A DNA stretch of 23,745 nt. Origin: a virus. Where the stretch lies: positions 1 through 23,745 of IMG/VR virus record IMGVR_UViG_3300032285_000100; one strand, 5' to 3'. The notes below the pieces were generated by a model that searched no databases, was not told where the DNA came from, and saw only the letters and a list, made by a program, of their open reading frames with translations. Shown in pieces: positions 1-8,599 of the stretch (position 1 is its first letter; every line of letters starts with the position of its first letter). Both the position numbers and the translations under genes were made by a program.

Positions 1-3000
1 GGGCTGATGGCAAACTTAATGCGCTTGTCCAACTCATCAAAATATTGTTTGTGCAGTTGGTTGTCTTGGGAACCCTCGCCTTCGCCAGCGGCTTTGGCTT
101 CTGCAAACAACTTATCGCGTGCGGCAGTCAACTTGGCTGCGTATTTCATGTTTGACATCTGACGAGACATACTGAATGTCTTCTCGCGGAACGCACGGAT
201 TGAGTCCTTGCTGTAACCCAGCGTGCCTTTACGCTTCTGGAACGCCTGTGCAAAAGATGATTCAGGGAGTGTCTGCAAGAACAGGCGGAGCACTTGCTCA
301 CGTGCCTCAGTAAATTTCTCACGCGCCTCGGGAGTGAGGGAGCCACCATCAATGACTTGAAGCACGCTGTTCACGAAAGACGATGATGGCGTATTGCGGT
401 AGTTCATCTCTGACAGCTTGGCGAACTTCTGCACCTGTGTGGCACCGTTCTCTTTAAGCATGCTGATGAACCGCTCACGCTCACGTTCAGTCTCAAATGC
501 AGATACGTATGTGTCAGGTTTACCACCACGACCCGGGGCCGAGTAGGATACCCAGAAGTCACCATTACGTGTCAGTGGGAAATACGGTGTGATCTGTCCA
601 CGCTCGGCAAGTTTGGCGTAAATCTCCCGCTTGATCTTTTCAGATTCTTCCTTACCCATACCAGCGGCGTCGATACGTGCACCGATGGATTCCCGAATCT
701 CCTCGTACAGAGCTTGGTAGGTGTCGCGCATGCGGCGGTACAACTGACGACCTGCGGGGCCAATGGCCTCAAAGTCTTTCTGCATGGCATCCCATGCTTC
801 CAGCTTCTCTTTTTGGGTGAGCTTTTGGAGGCGCTCGGCATCTTTGTCACCCTTGGTGTCAGCCTTCTCATAGGTTTCACGTGGAACCGATGGGTCAACC
901 TCATCAATCGTACTTTTGTAGATTAGACTGTTGAACTTATCGAGTAACTTGCTGTGTTCTTTCGCCCACTTCTCAGCTTCAGCGACAACTGGCTCAATCT
1001 GTTGATTGCGGCGGTACTCATCACCACCCTTTTCTTCCACGAGGCGGTTGACCGTGGGTGCGGAGGGCAGGTAGGTCTTGGCAACGTCTACCAGTGCATG
1101 CAACGGGAGAGTGGACAGAACGATGTTCTTGATCGTACCCGTGGTTGTACCCTTCAAGAATCCATGCAACCTATCCGCACGCTCTTGCGTCATGCCGGGG
1201 AGTTTGGATACCGCATCAACGGCGCTGTTGAGCCAATCCGCTACAACCTCACTCTTGGGGTTGATCGTAGCGGCATAGAGGATGGGTGCATCACGCAGTT
1301 CAGGCGAAGGCGAGAGCATGGCCTCGATGACTTGATCAGCCTTATCCAAAGCTGTTTCGATGCGCTTGGGTTCAAGTCCGATGAGCTTGCGGAAAAAATT
1401 CTTTACCGAATTGGTAAAGCGTTGAAGCGCGGTGATCTTCTCACCCTTGGGGTTGATGGCGTTCAGCTTGGCACGGAACGACTCGTTTGACCATGCCTCG
1501 GCAGTGAACTCATCCAGCGACTCAGCGCCGTACGCAGTATCAAGCGAACCTTTGACATCATTGAACAACTCGCGCAGTTGTTTGGTCAGTGGGTGCGCAG
1601 GGTTGGCAAGTGTGTAGGCAGTGGCGGCATGCCCGACTTCGTGCAAGAGCACGTGCGTGTTCATACCTGTCTCGGGGTCAAGGAATATCGTGTCGGTCTT
1701 GGGGTCATACATACCCGGAACGCGCTGCCCGGCTTCGTTCGTAAGGTTCTCCTTGAGAACAACTTTTGGTGTGACACCCGCACGCACTAGGGCCGTCGCC
1801 AGCTTACCAATCGTGCCACCAAAATAATCAGCGGTCATTCGCAGTGCGCCTTGGATGTCACCCTTGGACAGCAAGTCAGCAATCGCTGGGTGCAGTGGCA
1901 TTGCCATCGAATCGGCTTCATCCAACTCCAGTGCGGCATCAGGGTTGGTATAAGTGCGGACGTATGCCTGTTCAGCGTTGTGCTTGGCAAGTTCTTTTTC
2001 AGAAGATGCAAATTGCTTCTGATACTCGGCAACCATCCTGTCGAGTGCCTTGATTGAGTCAGCATCCAAGTTTTCACGCACCCACTTTTCAGCAAGCTGG
2101 GCGGCTTTGAAATCCATGCCTTTGAAGAACTCAGCTTCAGCCGCCGATTCGCCCGGAGCGCGGCGATAACGTGGAGTCTTGTCCACGAGGTTGAACGCTA
2201 TGTTGCGCAGCGCGTCGATGGTGCGAGGTACCTTACCAAAATATGTTTTGGCGGCTTCAGCTTCCTTGGAAGGCTTGGCTTCTTTCTTGACCTTGCTGAC
2301 CTTGGCAGTGTCTGCCTCTTTCACATCAGTCTTGTCAGCGGCGTAGCCCACGTTGGCAACGCGCTTGAGTTCTTTGGCGGCAGTCTGCCCCGCCTTCTCC
2401 TCAACGGTCTTAGCTTCAGGCTCGGCTTTCTCCACAGGCTTCTCGGCCTTGGGAGCGGCTTCCTTCTTGGGTTCAGCCTTTGGCTCGGCCTTCTTCTCCA
2501 CAGTTTTTTCCACAGGCTTCTCAGCCTTGGCTTCAGGAGTAACTGCGGGTTTACCCTCGGGTTTGGCTTCTACTTTAGCTACGGGTTTACCCTCGGCTTT
2601 CTTACCTTCGGGTTTACCCTCAGTTATCAATTCGACAGGTGCAAACTTAGTAGTTTTCAGTGGAGTGGGTTTCTCGCTCTTTCGTACTCCAGTCTGTCCA
2701 GTACTGCTTGCAGGTACATCCACTCGCCCATCTCCAGATGGAGCAGTTCTTGCGGTGGTTTCAGTCTTTGCGGGTCGGCTAGAAACTGGAACGCCCTCTC
2801 CAGTAATGGTAGGGACAGGTTCGATAGATTTGAGTTGAGCACGTGGAGTCTCCTTTCCGGTGGCGGCGGCAGTCGCGCCACCCTTGGGGCCGAACATCTC
2901 GGACTGACCCATGAACAAGGGAGACTGCAATGCTTGTGCGACTTGGGCGCGAGATTCGGGAGGGACTGCCTCATTGGTCGAGTATGCAGTCAACTCACGT

Positions 3001-5201
3001 TGAACTTGAGCGCGTTGAGTCGGGTTAGATAAATCCTTTCCTACGAGGCGTTTGCGCAGCGGAGCGGAAGGCAACACACCAAAACCTGTCATCATCTCTT
3101 GCGTTACGACTTCTGGGGCCGGAGCTTGTCCAGCGGCCTCGGCTTTTGCCGCCTCTTGATTGGCACGCACCTTGTCACCGTAGCGAACACCCATACCGGG
3201 GAACGATTCTTGTACAGGTTCACGTACAACTGGCGCAGGGGCAGGTGCAGACTCAGGTGGCTCGGCAATTTGTAGCTGGCGCTGATTCTCAGCGGCAACA
3301 GTTTCAGCTTGTTTCTGCGCGGCGGCATCTTGCTCGGCCTGACGGAAGTCTTTATCGCGGCTGACAACTTCTTGCAAACGATCAGGCATCTGAGTGTTAA
3401 CAGGCTCCTCACGGAAGCCACGCCCCTCGGGTGCAGGTGCGGCAAACTGCAAGGCACCTTGGCGGGGATCGACTGATGCTTCGTTCTGCAACGACGCCAG
3501 ACTGTCGTCCTGCATCTCAGCACGAACTTGTTTGTATGCCTCAACTACGGCTTGTCTGGGGGCCATGCCCTTGTCAATCAACTCTTGGGTGACCTCGCTC
3601 ACGCGAATCGTCATCGGATCAGTTTCTTCGGGCGCGGCTTGGCGCTCGGGCATCATATCGCCGAGCAGGTCGGGCTGTTGGGACATGAACCCTTCTTCAG
3701 CGGCGGCGCGGCGGTCGGGGCGTTGCATACTTCCCATGCCGGGAAGTGACATCTGACGCTCGTCAATGGTAGGTGCTACATCTTCTTCAGGCGCGATCTT
3801 GGCCTTTGCCATCTTTACCGAGTCCATATCACCGGACTGGTTCAACATATCTGCTTCAGCGCGAGTCAGTTCTTCACCACGGTTGAGCTTGGTCTTGGCG
3901 GCATCGAGCGTTTCAGTGTATGAGGCACCCTTACCGTCAGGGGTATACCTAGCCACATCATCCATGCTGAACTTGGCTTTTGCCAGTTCATTGGGGAACA
4001 TATCTGCCTGTGGGCCACCAGCGCGGCGCTCGTAGGCGGGCCGATTAAAGTCAATGTCCGCAGGTAAATTTGTTTGTGCGGCGGTCTGCTCACCAGCAGC
4101 TTCGGCCCTACGGTCTGCTTCCTCACGTGATAACGCAGCGGTGCGGCGTCCTTCTACGATAGCGCCCGGGGCACCGAACGTACCGCCACCAATAGCACCC
4201 TTGATGGACGCGTTCAGAATACGGTCGATGTTCTCGGTGTCGAGGAGGCTACCCTTTGCGCCAGCAGTTTGCTCGGCAAGGATGCCCAGCACTTCTTGCA
4301 AGCCTTCAGTACCAGCTTCACCCAGCGTAGTTGTGCCAAGTGCCTTGGCGACTTCCAACTTAGCTGATCGGGGGACAATAGAGGAGCGGTTTAGGATTTC
4401 AGACGCCAGTCTATCTTTGGCGGCAGGACTTAATTGACTAAGAATTTTTGAGGGAAGATAGGTATCAAGCACACCTTGGGCGGCACCAAACGCCAGCGCG
4501 ATGCTAGGTTCTAATTTACCTGTCTTCTCATAAATACTCTCAAACGTGTCGGGTGCATTTAACCCAACAGAGGAACCATACATACCAGCCAGCGTACCGC
4601 GTTCGGCACCCTTGGCGGCGGCTTGTTCAGTAGCACGACCTGCAAGACGTGCAGCGTATGCGTCAGCGGCTTCACCAGTCAAACCACGTTTGGCGATTGT
4701 CTCTGCGGCTTTTGCTGCGGCAAGCTCTTCAACACCACGGGCGGCAACACGTTTACCAATAGATGCGCCAGCACCTGCACCCGTGAGCATGCCTAAGATG
4801 TCAGGGCCAAACTCACCGACTGTCTCAGCAAAAAAGCCGGGAACGTCACCCACACCGCGAACATCTTTGTAGGACTTGTACGCTGTGGGATTCTCCATCT
4901 CAGCTTGCTTTTTCTTCGCAGCCGCTTCAGCCAATTGTTCTTTGGCGTAATCATCAAACCCAAGCGCAGACCCCGCCAAGGCGGGGAGCGTGTCTGTAAT
5001 CGTACTACCCAACCCTGACGCAGCGCGTTTAAAGCCTCCTGCTACCAGCGAACCAAGACCCTGATCCCGATAGTCGGGAGTATAGGTACTGCGGGCTATT
5101 GCGGCGTTTGCAAGGGCGGCGGCGCGTTGCTTGATCTCGTCATCAGCCATCGTGTCGGGGAACGACACAGGCCCATAGTTGGGTATCTGTACGACTTTCA
5201 T
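1..5201 (-). CDS. Giant polyvalent-type phage protein with HEVGH zinc metallopeptidase domain (5' 1733 codons, C-terminus outside window)
   Basis: The frame is open from ATG at 5201 to the window edge; I checked every codon and found no stop, so at least 1733 residues are encoded. The start MKVVQIPNYG overlaps the previous stop by one base (TAATG). Seen: Ala/Gly-rich, partly hydrophobic N-terminus (about 30-260); a long low-complexity, probably disordered part (about 340-960) ending in a Lys/Pro/Glu-rich stretch (about 854-941); a metallopeptidase core with HVLLHEVGHA (HEVGH at 1187-1191) and a downstream DEFTAEAW (1230-1237) whose E1231 or E1235 may be the third zinc ligand; then a charged helical region containing PYFPLTRNGDFWV. 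Known: such giant proteins with zincin domains are called large polyvalent proteins and are thought to be packaged and injected with phage DNA. Inferred: processing of itself, virion or host proteins. The likely function beyond proteolysis is unknown. Confidence 0.85.
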   Translation of the reverse strand, partial: MKVVQIPNYGPVSFPDTMADDEIKQRAAALANAAIARSTYTPDYRDQGLGSLVAGGFKRAASGLGSTITDTLPALAGSALGFDDYAKEQLAEAAAKKKQAEMENPTAYKSYKDVRGVGDVPGFFAETVGEFGPDILGMLTGAGAGASIGKRVAARGVEELAAAKAAETIAKRGLTGEAADAYAARLAGRATEQAAAKGAERGTLAGMYGSSVGLNAPDTFESIYEKTGKLEPSIALAFGAAQGVLDTYLPSKILSQLSPAAKDRLASEILNRSSIVPRSAKLEVAKALGTTTLGEAGTEGLQEVLGILAEQTAGAKGSLLDTENIDRILNASIKGAIGGGTFGAPGAIVEGRRTAALSREEADRRAEAAGEQTAAQTNLPADIDFNRPAYERRAGGPQADMFPNELAKAKFSMDDVARYTPDGKGASYTETLDAAKTKLNRGEELTRAEADMLNQSGDMDSVKMAKAKIAPEEDVAPTIDERQMSLPGMGSMQRPDRRAAAEEGFMSQQPDLLGDMMPERQAAPEETDPMTIRVSEVTQELIDKGMAPRQAVVEAYKQVRAEMQDDSLASLQNEASVDPRQGALQFAAPAPEGRGFREEPVNTQMPDRLQEVVSRDKDFRQAEQDAAAQKQAETVAAENQRQLQIAEPPESAPAPAPVVREPVQESFPGMGVRYGDKVRANQEAAKAEAAGQAPAPEVVTQEMMTGFGVLPSAPLRKRLVGKDLSNPTQRAQVQRELTAYSTNEAVPPESRAQVAQALQSPLFMGQSEMFGPKGGATAAATGKETPRAQLKSIEPVPTITGEGVPVSSRPAKTETTARTAPSGDGRVDVPASSTGQTGVRKSEKPTPLKTTKFAPVELITEGKPEGKKAEGKPVAKVEAKPEGKPAVTPEAKAEKPVEKTVEKKAEPKAEPKKEAAPKAEKPVEKAEPEAKTVEEKAGQTAAKELKRVANVGYAADKTDVKEADTAKVSKVKKEAKPSKEAEAAKTYFGKVPRTIDALRNIAFNLVDKTPRYRRAPGESAAEAEFFKGMDFKAAQLAEKWVRENLDADSIKALDRMVAEYQKQFASSEKELAKHNAEQAYVRTYTNPDAALELDEADSMAMPLHPAIADLLSKGDIQGALRMTADYFGGTIGKLATALVRAGVTPKVVLKENLTNEAGQRVPGMYDPKTDTIFLDPETGMNTHVLLHEVGHAATAYTLANPAHPLTKQLRELFNDVKGSLDTAYGAESLDEFTAEAWSNESFRAKLNAINPKGEKITALQRFTNSVKNFFRKLIGLEPKRIETALDKADQVIEAMLSPSPELRDAPILYAATINPKSEVVADWLNSAVDAVSKLPGMTQERADRLHGFLKGTTTGTIKNIVLSTLPLHALVDVAKTYLPSAPTVNRLVEEKGGDEYRRNQQIEPVVAEAEKWAKEHSKLLDKFNSLIYKSTIDEVDPSVPRETYEKADTKGDKDAERLQKLTQKEKLEAWDAMQKDFEAIGPAGRQLYRRMRDTYQALYEEIRESIGARIDAAGMGKEESEKIKREIYAKLAERGQITPYFPLTRNGDFWVSYSAPGRGGKPDTYVSAFETERERERFISMLKENGATQVQKFAKLSEMNYRNTPSSSFVNSVLQVIDGGSLTPEAREKFTEAREQVLRLFLQTLPESSFAQAFQKRKGTLGYSKDSIRAFREKTFSMSRQMSNMKYAAKLTAARDKLFAEAKAAGEGEGSQDNQLHKQYFDELDKRIKFAIS
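2380..2640 (-). repeat. Lys/Pro/Glu/Ala low-complexity coding repeat in the giant protein
   Basis: This stretch encodes about 87 residues built almost only from K, P, E, A, V and T, with recurring units such as EGKP, KPVEK and AEPK. It separates the disordered N-terminal half of the giant protein from its metallopeptidase half and is most simply a flexible or extended charged linker. The repeats are imperfect at the DNA level. Confidence 0.8.
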
Positions 5202-7054
5202 TATTGTCCCAGTAAGTCAGAGGCAGCTTGATCATAAGACGTTGCGCCAGCCGAACTGCGAGTTCCCCCAATTAAATTCTCGGCGTAGCGTTGCTTGGCT
5301 CTGGAAATAATGCCTTGGAACTTGGGATCGTCAAGTTTGACCCGCCCGTTCTTCAAATCAAGCGCAAGCTGTGCCGCGCCGCCTGTGTAGGCTGCGCCCA
5401 CATACTTCTGAAACTCGGGTGAGCCGGGGTTGCTGAACGTCTCATTGACACGTTTTTCCACCGCTAACTTTTCGTTGATTGTCAGCGGCTTGGGTTGACT
5501 ACCCGCCATCAACTTCATCAGACCCATTTGGTTGCGCATCGAACCAAGTTCGGACTGCATACCTGCACGTTCCAGTGCCATCTGCAAGCCCATACCAGCG
5601 CGTTCGCGTTTACCCTCGGTATCAACAAGACCCTTCTGAGCACCCATCAATAGGCTGGAACGCTGAATCTCATACGTCTCGGCATCGCGTTTGTTCTTTT
5701 GATAGGAGTCAAAGTAGCGTTGTGATGCCTCACGGTCACCTTTCTCATCAGACATGCGAGACTTGATCAAGTCCATCTCTGCTTGGCGAGATGCTTTGTT
5801 AGCGGCAGACTCCAACTCACTGACCTTATCGTGGTAGTCTAGACCTTGTGTAGCACCCTCAAACAAACCTGTCATACCGGGTTTACGAGAAGCCAGCGCA
5901 GAAAGACCCCCACGGATTAAGGCGTCAGCATCTTTGTCGGCGTAGCGTGCTTTAGTGGCAGCACGTTCTTCGTCGATCATCTGTTGCATTTTGTCGTAGT
6001 ACGGCTTGGATGCGGCTTGATTCTGAGCAAACTGCTCACCGATGATGCGCTTGCGATCAGCCTCGGATACTTCAGGGTTTTCCCTATTACGAATACGCGC
6101 CATCTCATCTTGCACGAGCTTCTGATATGCAGTCTCCTGCTCCGTAGGCTTCATGTAACGGTCGATCATTCCTTGCATTTTGGACATATCGAAGCCGCCA
6201 CCGCCGCCACCCATCTGCTTGAGGATTGCGGCAATGTTGGCGTTACCACCGCCACCTTGGACAGTGAGGTCTTCGGGCCGAACAGGGCCAGCGGCGGGCG
6301 CAGGAGGTACGGCTTGCGCGGCGGCTTGCGCGGCGGCTTGCGCGGCGGCTTTGCGTTTCCATTCAGGGTCAGCGGGTTTATTGAGGAGGCGCTCCAGCAA
6401 GTTGCGACCGTCATCTTCACTTGCGGCGCTCATAATTTCAGAGCCGCCGCCACCCATCGGGTCACTCGACATGTCTACATCAACAGGTTGGTTCTTGTTG
6501 TCCTTGAACGCAACGATGCCACCACGCGCCATCAACAACGGCTGACCGCCACCGGACATATTGAATGGGGTAGGAGCTTGTTGTTGATCACGTTGGTCTT
6601 GCATGTCGCCGAGTGAGGCAATACCACCCGTAGCAAGTTTTTGAGGTTGCTGTTGAGTAGGTTGCATCGGTTGTGCAGGGGGCTGGGGAGCCTGTGCCAT
6701 CTGCTGTGGGGGAGCCGCTGGCGCACCTTGAGGCGCACCCTGTGGGGGTGGGGGAGGTGCAGACGATTGAAACTGTGCAGGGGCACCGGGCATCTGGGGC
6801 TGTTGCTGGGCTATGCCAGCCAAACCCATCGCAGCCTGAGCCACTATGGTGGGCATTTGCTGGGGGTTAGGTGCCATCTTTGCTACTTGCTCTTGTTGCA
6901 GTTGGGCACGGCGGCTTAATTCAAGACCCGCCAACATGTCCATCGGCATACCATCCACAGCTTGCTTGCCGGGGTTTTGCTTGTACTGCATCAATGCCTG
7001 AGTGGGCATCAGGCGCAAGTCTTTGCGCGTCTGTTCGAGTGATTGTCCAATCAT
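5201..7054 (-). CDS. Internal virion protein, 617 aa, Pro/Gln-rich N-terminus and helical C-terminus
   Basis: The N-terminus (1-60) contains GMPMDMLAGLELSRR, which I recognise as typical of a virion protein found in many uncultured aquatic phages. Residues 63-140 are Pro/Gln-rich and likely disordered. Two Gly-Gly-Ile motifs follow, ATGGIASLGDM (141-151) and ARGGIVAF (176-183), then a short AAQA repeat (about 236-248). The rest (about 290-617) is charged and mostly helical, with strong coiled-coil character around 330-480. It starts 3 bases after the 510-residue gene and its stop overlaps the start of the giant gene, so the three are probably translated together. Position after the nozzle and GNAT-like genes suggests an internal, ejected protein comparable in place to T7 gp14-gp16. 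No enzymatic motif is visible; the function is inferred from context. Confidence 0.75.
   Translation of the reverse strand: MIGQSLEQTRKDLRLMPTQALMQYKQNPGKQAVDGMPMDMLAGLELSRRAQLQQEQVAKMAPNPQQMPTIVAQAAMGLAGIAQQQPQMPGAPAQFQSSAPPPPPQGAPQGAPAAPPQQMAQAPQPPAQPMQPTQQQPQKLATGGIASLGDMQDQRDQQQAPTPFNMSGGGQPLLMARGGIVAFKDNKNQPVDVDMSSDPMGGGGSEIMSAASEDDGRNLLERLLNKPADPEWKRKAAAQAAAQAAAQAVPPAPAAGPVRPEDLTVQGGGGNANIAAILKQMGGGGGGFDMSKMQGMIDRYMKPTEQETAYQKLVQDEMARIRNRENPEVSEADRKRIIGEQFAQNQAASKPYYDKMQQMIDEERAATKARYADKDADALIRGGLSALASRKPGMTGLFEGATQGLDYHDKVSELESAANKASRQAEMDLIKSRMSDEKGDREASQRYFDSYQKNKRDAETYEIQRSSLLMGAQKGLVDTEGKRERAGMGLQMALERAGMQSELGSMRNQMGLMKLMAGSQPKPLTINEKLAVEKRVNETFSNPGSPEFQKYVGAAYTGGAAQLALDLKNGRVKLDDPKFQGIISRAKQRYAENLIGGTRSSAGATSYDQAASDLLGQ
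6311..6346 (-). repeat. Three perfect 12-bp tandem copies coding AAQA
   Basis: The plus-strand unit ggcttgcgcggc occurs three times in a row, followed by a partial copy. On the coding strand it gives Ala-Ala-Gln-Ala repeats in the 617-residue protein. The copies are identical at the DNA level, so this is a slippage-prone microsatellite whose copy number change stays in frame. Confidence 0.9.
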
Positions 7055-7057
7055 GTT

Positions 7058-8590
7058 TTACCCCGGTTTATTTCCGCCGTACAGTTTGCTGTAAATACCC
7101 GCCGCCGTTGCAGCACCACCCAAGATGTTGTTTGCGATGCTTGGGGCTTCAGTGTATTGGTTCTGAGTAGTCATTGGAAGACCTGTCAGCATATCCTTGA
7201 GATACTTCTGCTGTGTCTTGTCGTAGTCGCGCTGTTCCAAGAAGTCCTTATAGTCAGAAGTCAATTGCTCTTGGTCAATACCACGTTGAGTAGCACCCAT
7301 GTCAGCCATCGTCTTCAAACGGTTAAGGTTGAAGTTACCTTGGTTAATACCAATGTTACCCATGTTGGCGGCGGCAGAACCTGCCTCAGTCAAGTACTTC
7401 AGGCCCAGACCTGCACCAAACTGACGAGAATCTTCACCTGCCTTCAGACCTTCCAAACCATATTTGGCAGACAAGTCAGCGGATGTCAGGCCTTGCTTGG
7501 CACCGAACTGGCGAGACTCCTCACCCAGACGTGCGGCCTCCAAGCCGTACTTAGCGCGGAGTTCTGCATCTGAGAGTCCTTGCTTGGCAGCAAACTGCCG
7601 TGCTTGCTCACCCGAGTCGTATGCGGCTTGACCATACTTGGCTTGCAACTCAGCCTCGGTCAAACCTTGCTTGGCGGCAAACTGGCGGGACTCCTCACCC
7701 AAACGCTGTGCATCAAGGCCGTATTTGGCGGCAAGTTCTGACGAGGCCAAACCTTGCTTGGCACCAAACTGACGAGATTCCTCACCAGCCTTCTGAGCTT
7801 CCAAACCTAACTTGGCAGTGGACTCGGAACCAAGGCGATACTGCTCGGCTTCAGCCAGACGTTGTTTGAGCGCAGTGTCGTAGGCCGCTTGCGAACCCTT
7901 GGCTTGGATGTCACCAATTTGCTGGTTGACGTTGCGGATGTTTTCAGAGTTGTACAAGGCTTGGCGTCCACCACCAAAAGCACCTTGAAATTTCTTTGCG
8001 TCTTGCGCACGCTGGATGTCAGCTTGGCGACGAGCCTCACGTGCTTGAACGTCCACTACGTTTTGCAAGTAGGGGTTCATGTAGCTTTCAACGCTACCGG
8101 GTGCGCCAAGACCCGCAGATACAGTACCCGCATTAAACGTGCCACCTGTATAGGCTTGAGGTGCATTAAACCCTGACGAGAAGTTACCCGCTGTGTAATC
8201 TGTTACACCACCAAATTGATTGGTAGCTGCGGCAGGGGTATATGCCCCAACACCACCATACGTGTTGCCTTGTGTGGTTGGTGTGTACGCCGCAGGTGCG
8301 TTGAACTGATTACCAAACGTAGCCCCTGCATACGCAGGTTGCGTAGTTGCCTTGTTGTATACGCTTTGAAGATCGTTTGTAGCGTTGGTTACCGAGTCAG
8401 GTGTTGCTAAACCACTGATGCCTGTGAAAGCACTGTTCTGCAAGGTAGAAGTGTCTGCGACTTTCTGCCCACCATACCCTTGGTAGTTCTCCCCAGCGGT
8501 ATCCACCGCCGCACTGATTAGACCCCCTACGACTGGTGCTGCCCAGTCTGATACCGTCGATTCGACTGTTCCGGTTGCAATACCTGTCAT
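7058..8590 (-). CDS. Internal virion protein, 510 aa, with five 29-residue tandem repeats
   Basis: The start is set by a GGAG site five bases upstream (8599-8596). Residues 1-170 are low in charge and rich in Gly, Ala, Thr, Asn and Tyr, with several repeats of the type FNAPxAYT. Residues 170-255 contain YMNPYLQNVVD and a charged helical part. Residues 258-402 hold five 29-residue repeats with consensus AKYGLEAxxxGEESRQFAAK. The C-terminal part is helical and ends in a short Gly-rich tail. Proteins with this YMNPY segment and these repeats are common in uncultured aquatic phages, where they sit next to other internal virion proteins. It lies between the 1272- and 617-residue genes. Likely a component of the internal core or ejection apparatus; no catalytic motif is seen. 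Some relatives carry different repeat numbers, as far as I recall. Confidence 0.75.
   Translation of the reverse strand: MTGIATGTVESTVSDWAAPVVGGLISAAVDTAGENYQGYGGQKVADTSTLQNSAFTGISGLATPDSVTNATNDLQSVYNKATTQPAYAGATFGNQFNAPAAYTPTTQGNTYGGVGAYTPAAATNQFGGVTDYTAGNFSSGFNAPQAYTGGTFNAGTVSAGLGAPGSVESYMNPYLQNVVDVQAREARRQADIQRAQDAKKFQGAFGGGRQALYNSENIRNVNQQIGDIQAKGSQAAYDTALKQRLAEAEQYRLGSESTAKLGLEAQKAGEESRQFGAKQGLASSELAAKYGLDAQRLGEESRQFAAKQGLTEAELQAKYGQAAYDSGEQARQFAAKQGLSDAELRAKYGLEAARLGEESRQFGAKQGLTSADLSAKYGLEGLKAGEDSRQFGAGLGLKYLTEAGSAAANMGNIGINQGNFNLNRLKTMADMGATQRGIDQEQLTSDYKDFLEQRDYDKTQQKYLKDMLTGLPMTTQNQYTEAPSIANNILGGAATAAGIYSKLYGGNKPG
7385..7819 (-). repeat. Five tandem 87-bp (29-residue) coding repeats
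   Basis: The unit starts lie at residues 258, 287, 316, 345 and 374, exactly 29 residues apart. Conserved positions are A-K-Y-G-L near the start and ESRQF-x-AKQGL in the second half. The third unit is the most divergent (EQARQF instead of ESRQF) and the fifth loses the AKQGL part. DNA copies differ at many third codon positions, so the protein pattern is older than a recent duplication. Confidence 0.9.
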
Positions 8591-8599
8591 GATAGCTCC

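Noticed and set aside
2353-2838. Plus-strand 161-codon frame with repeated hydrophobic sequence
   Set aside because: It is the antisense image of the Lys/Pro/Glu-rich repeat of the giant protein.
7385-7819. Regular 87-bp repeats as a CRISPR array
   Set aside because: Repeats have no unique spacers, are contiguous and in frame inside a coding gene, and no cas gene is present.
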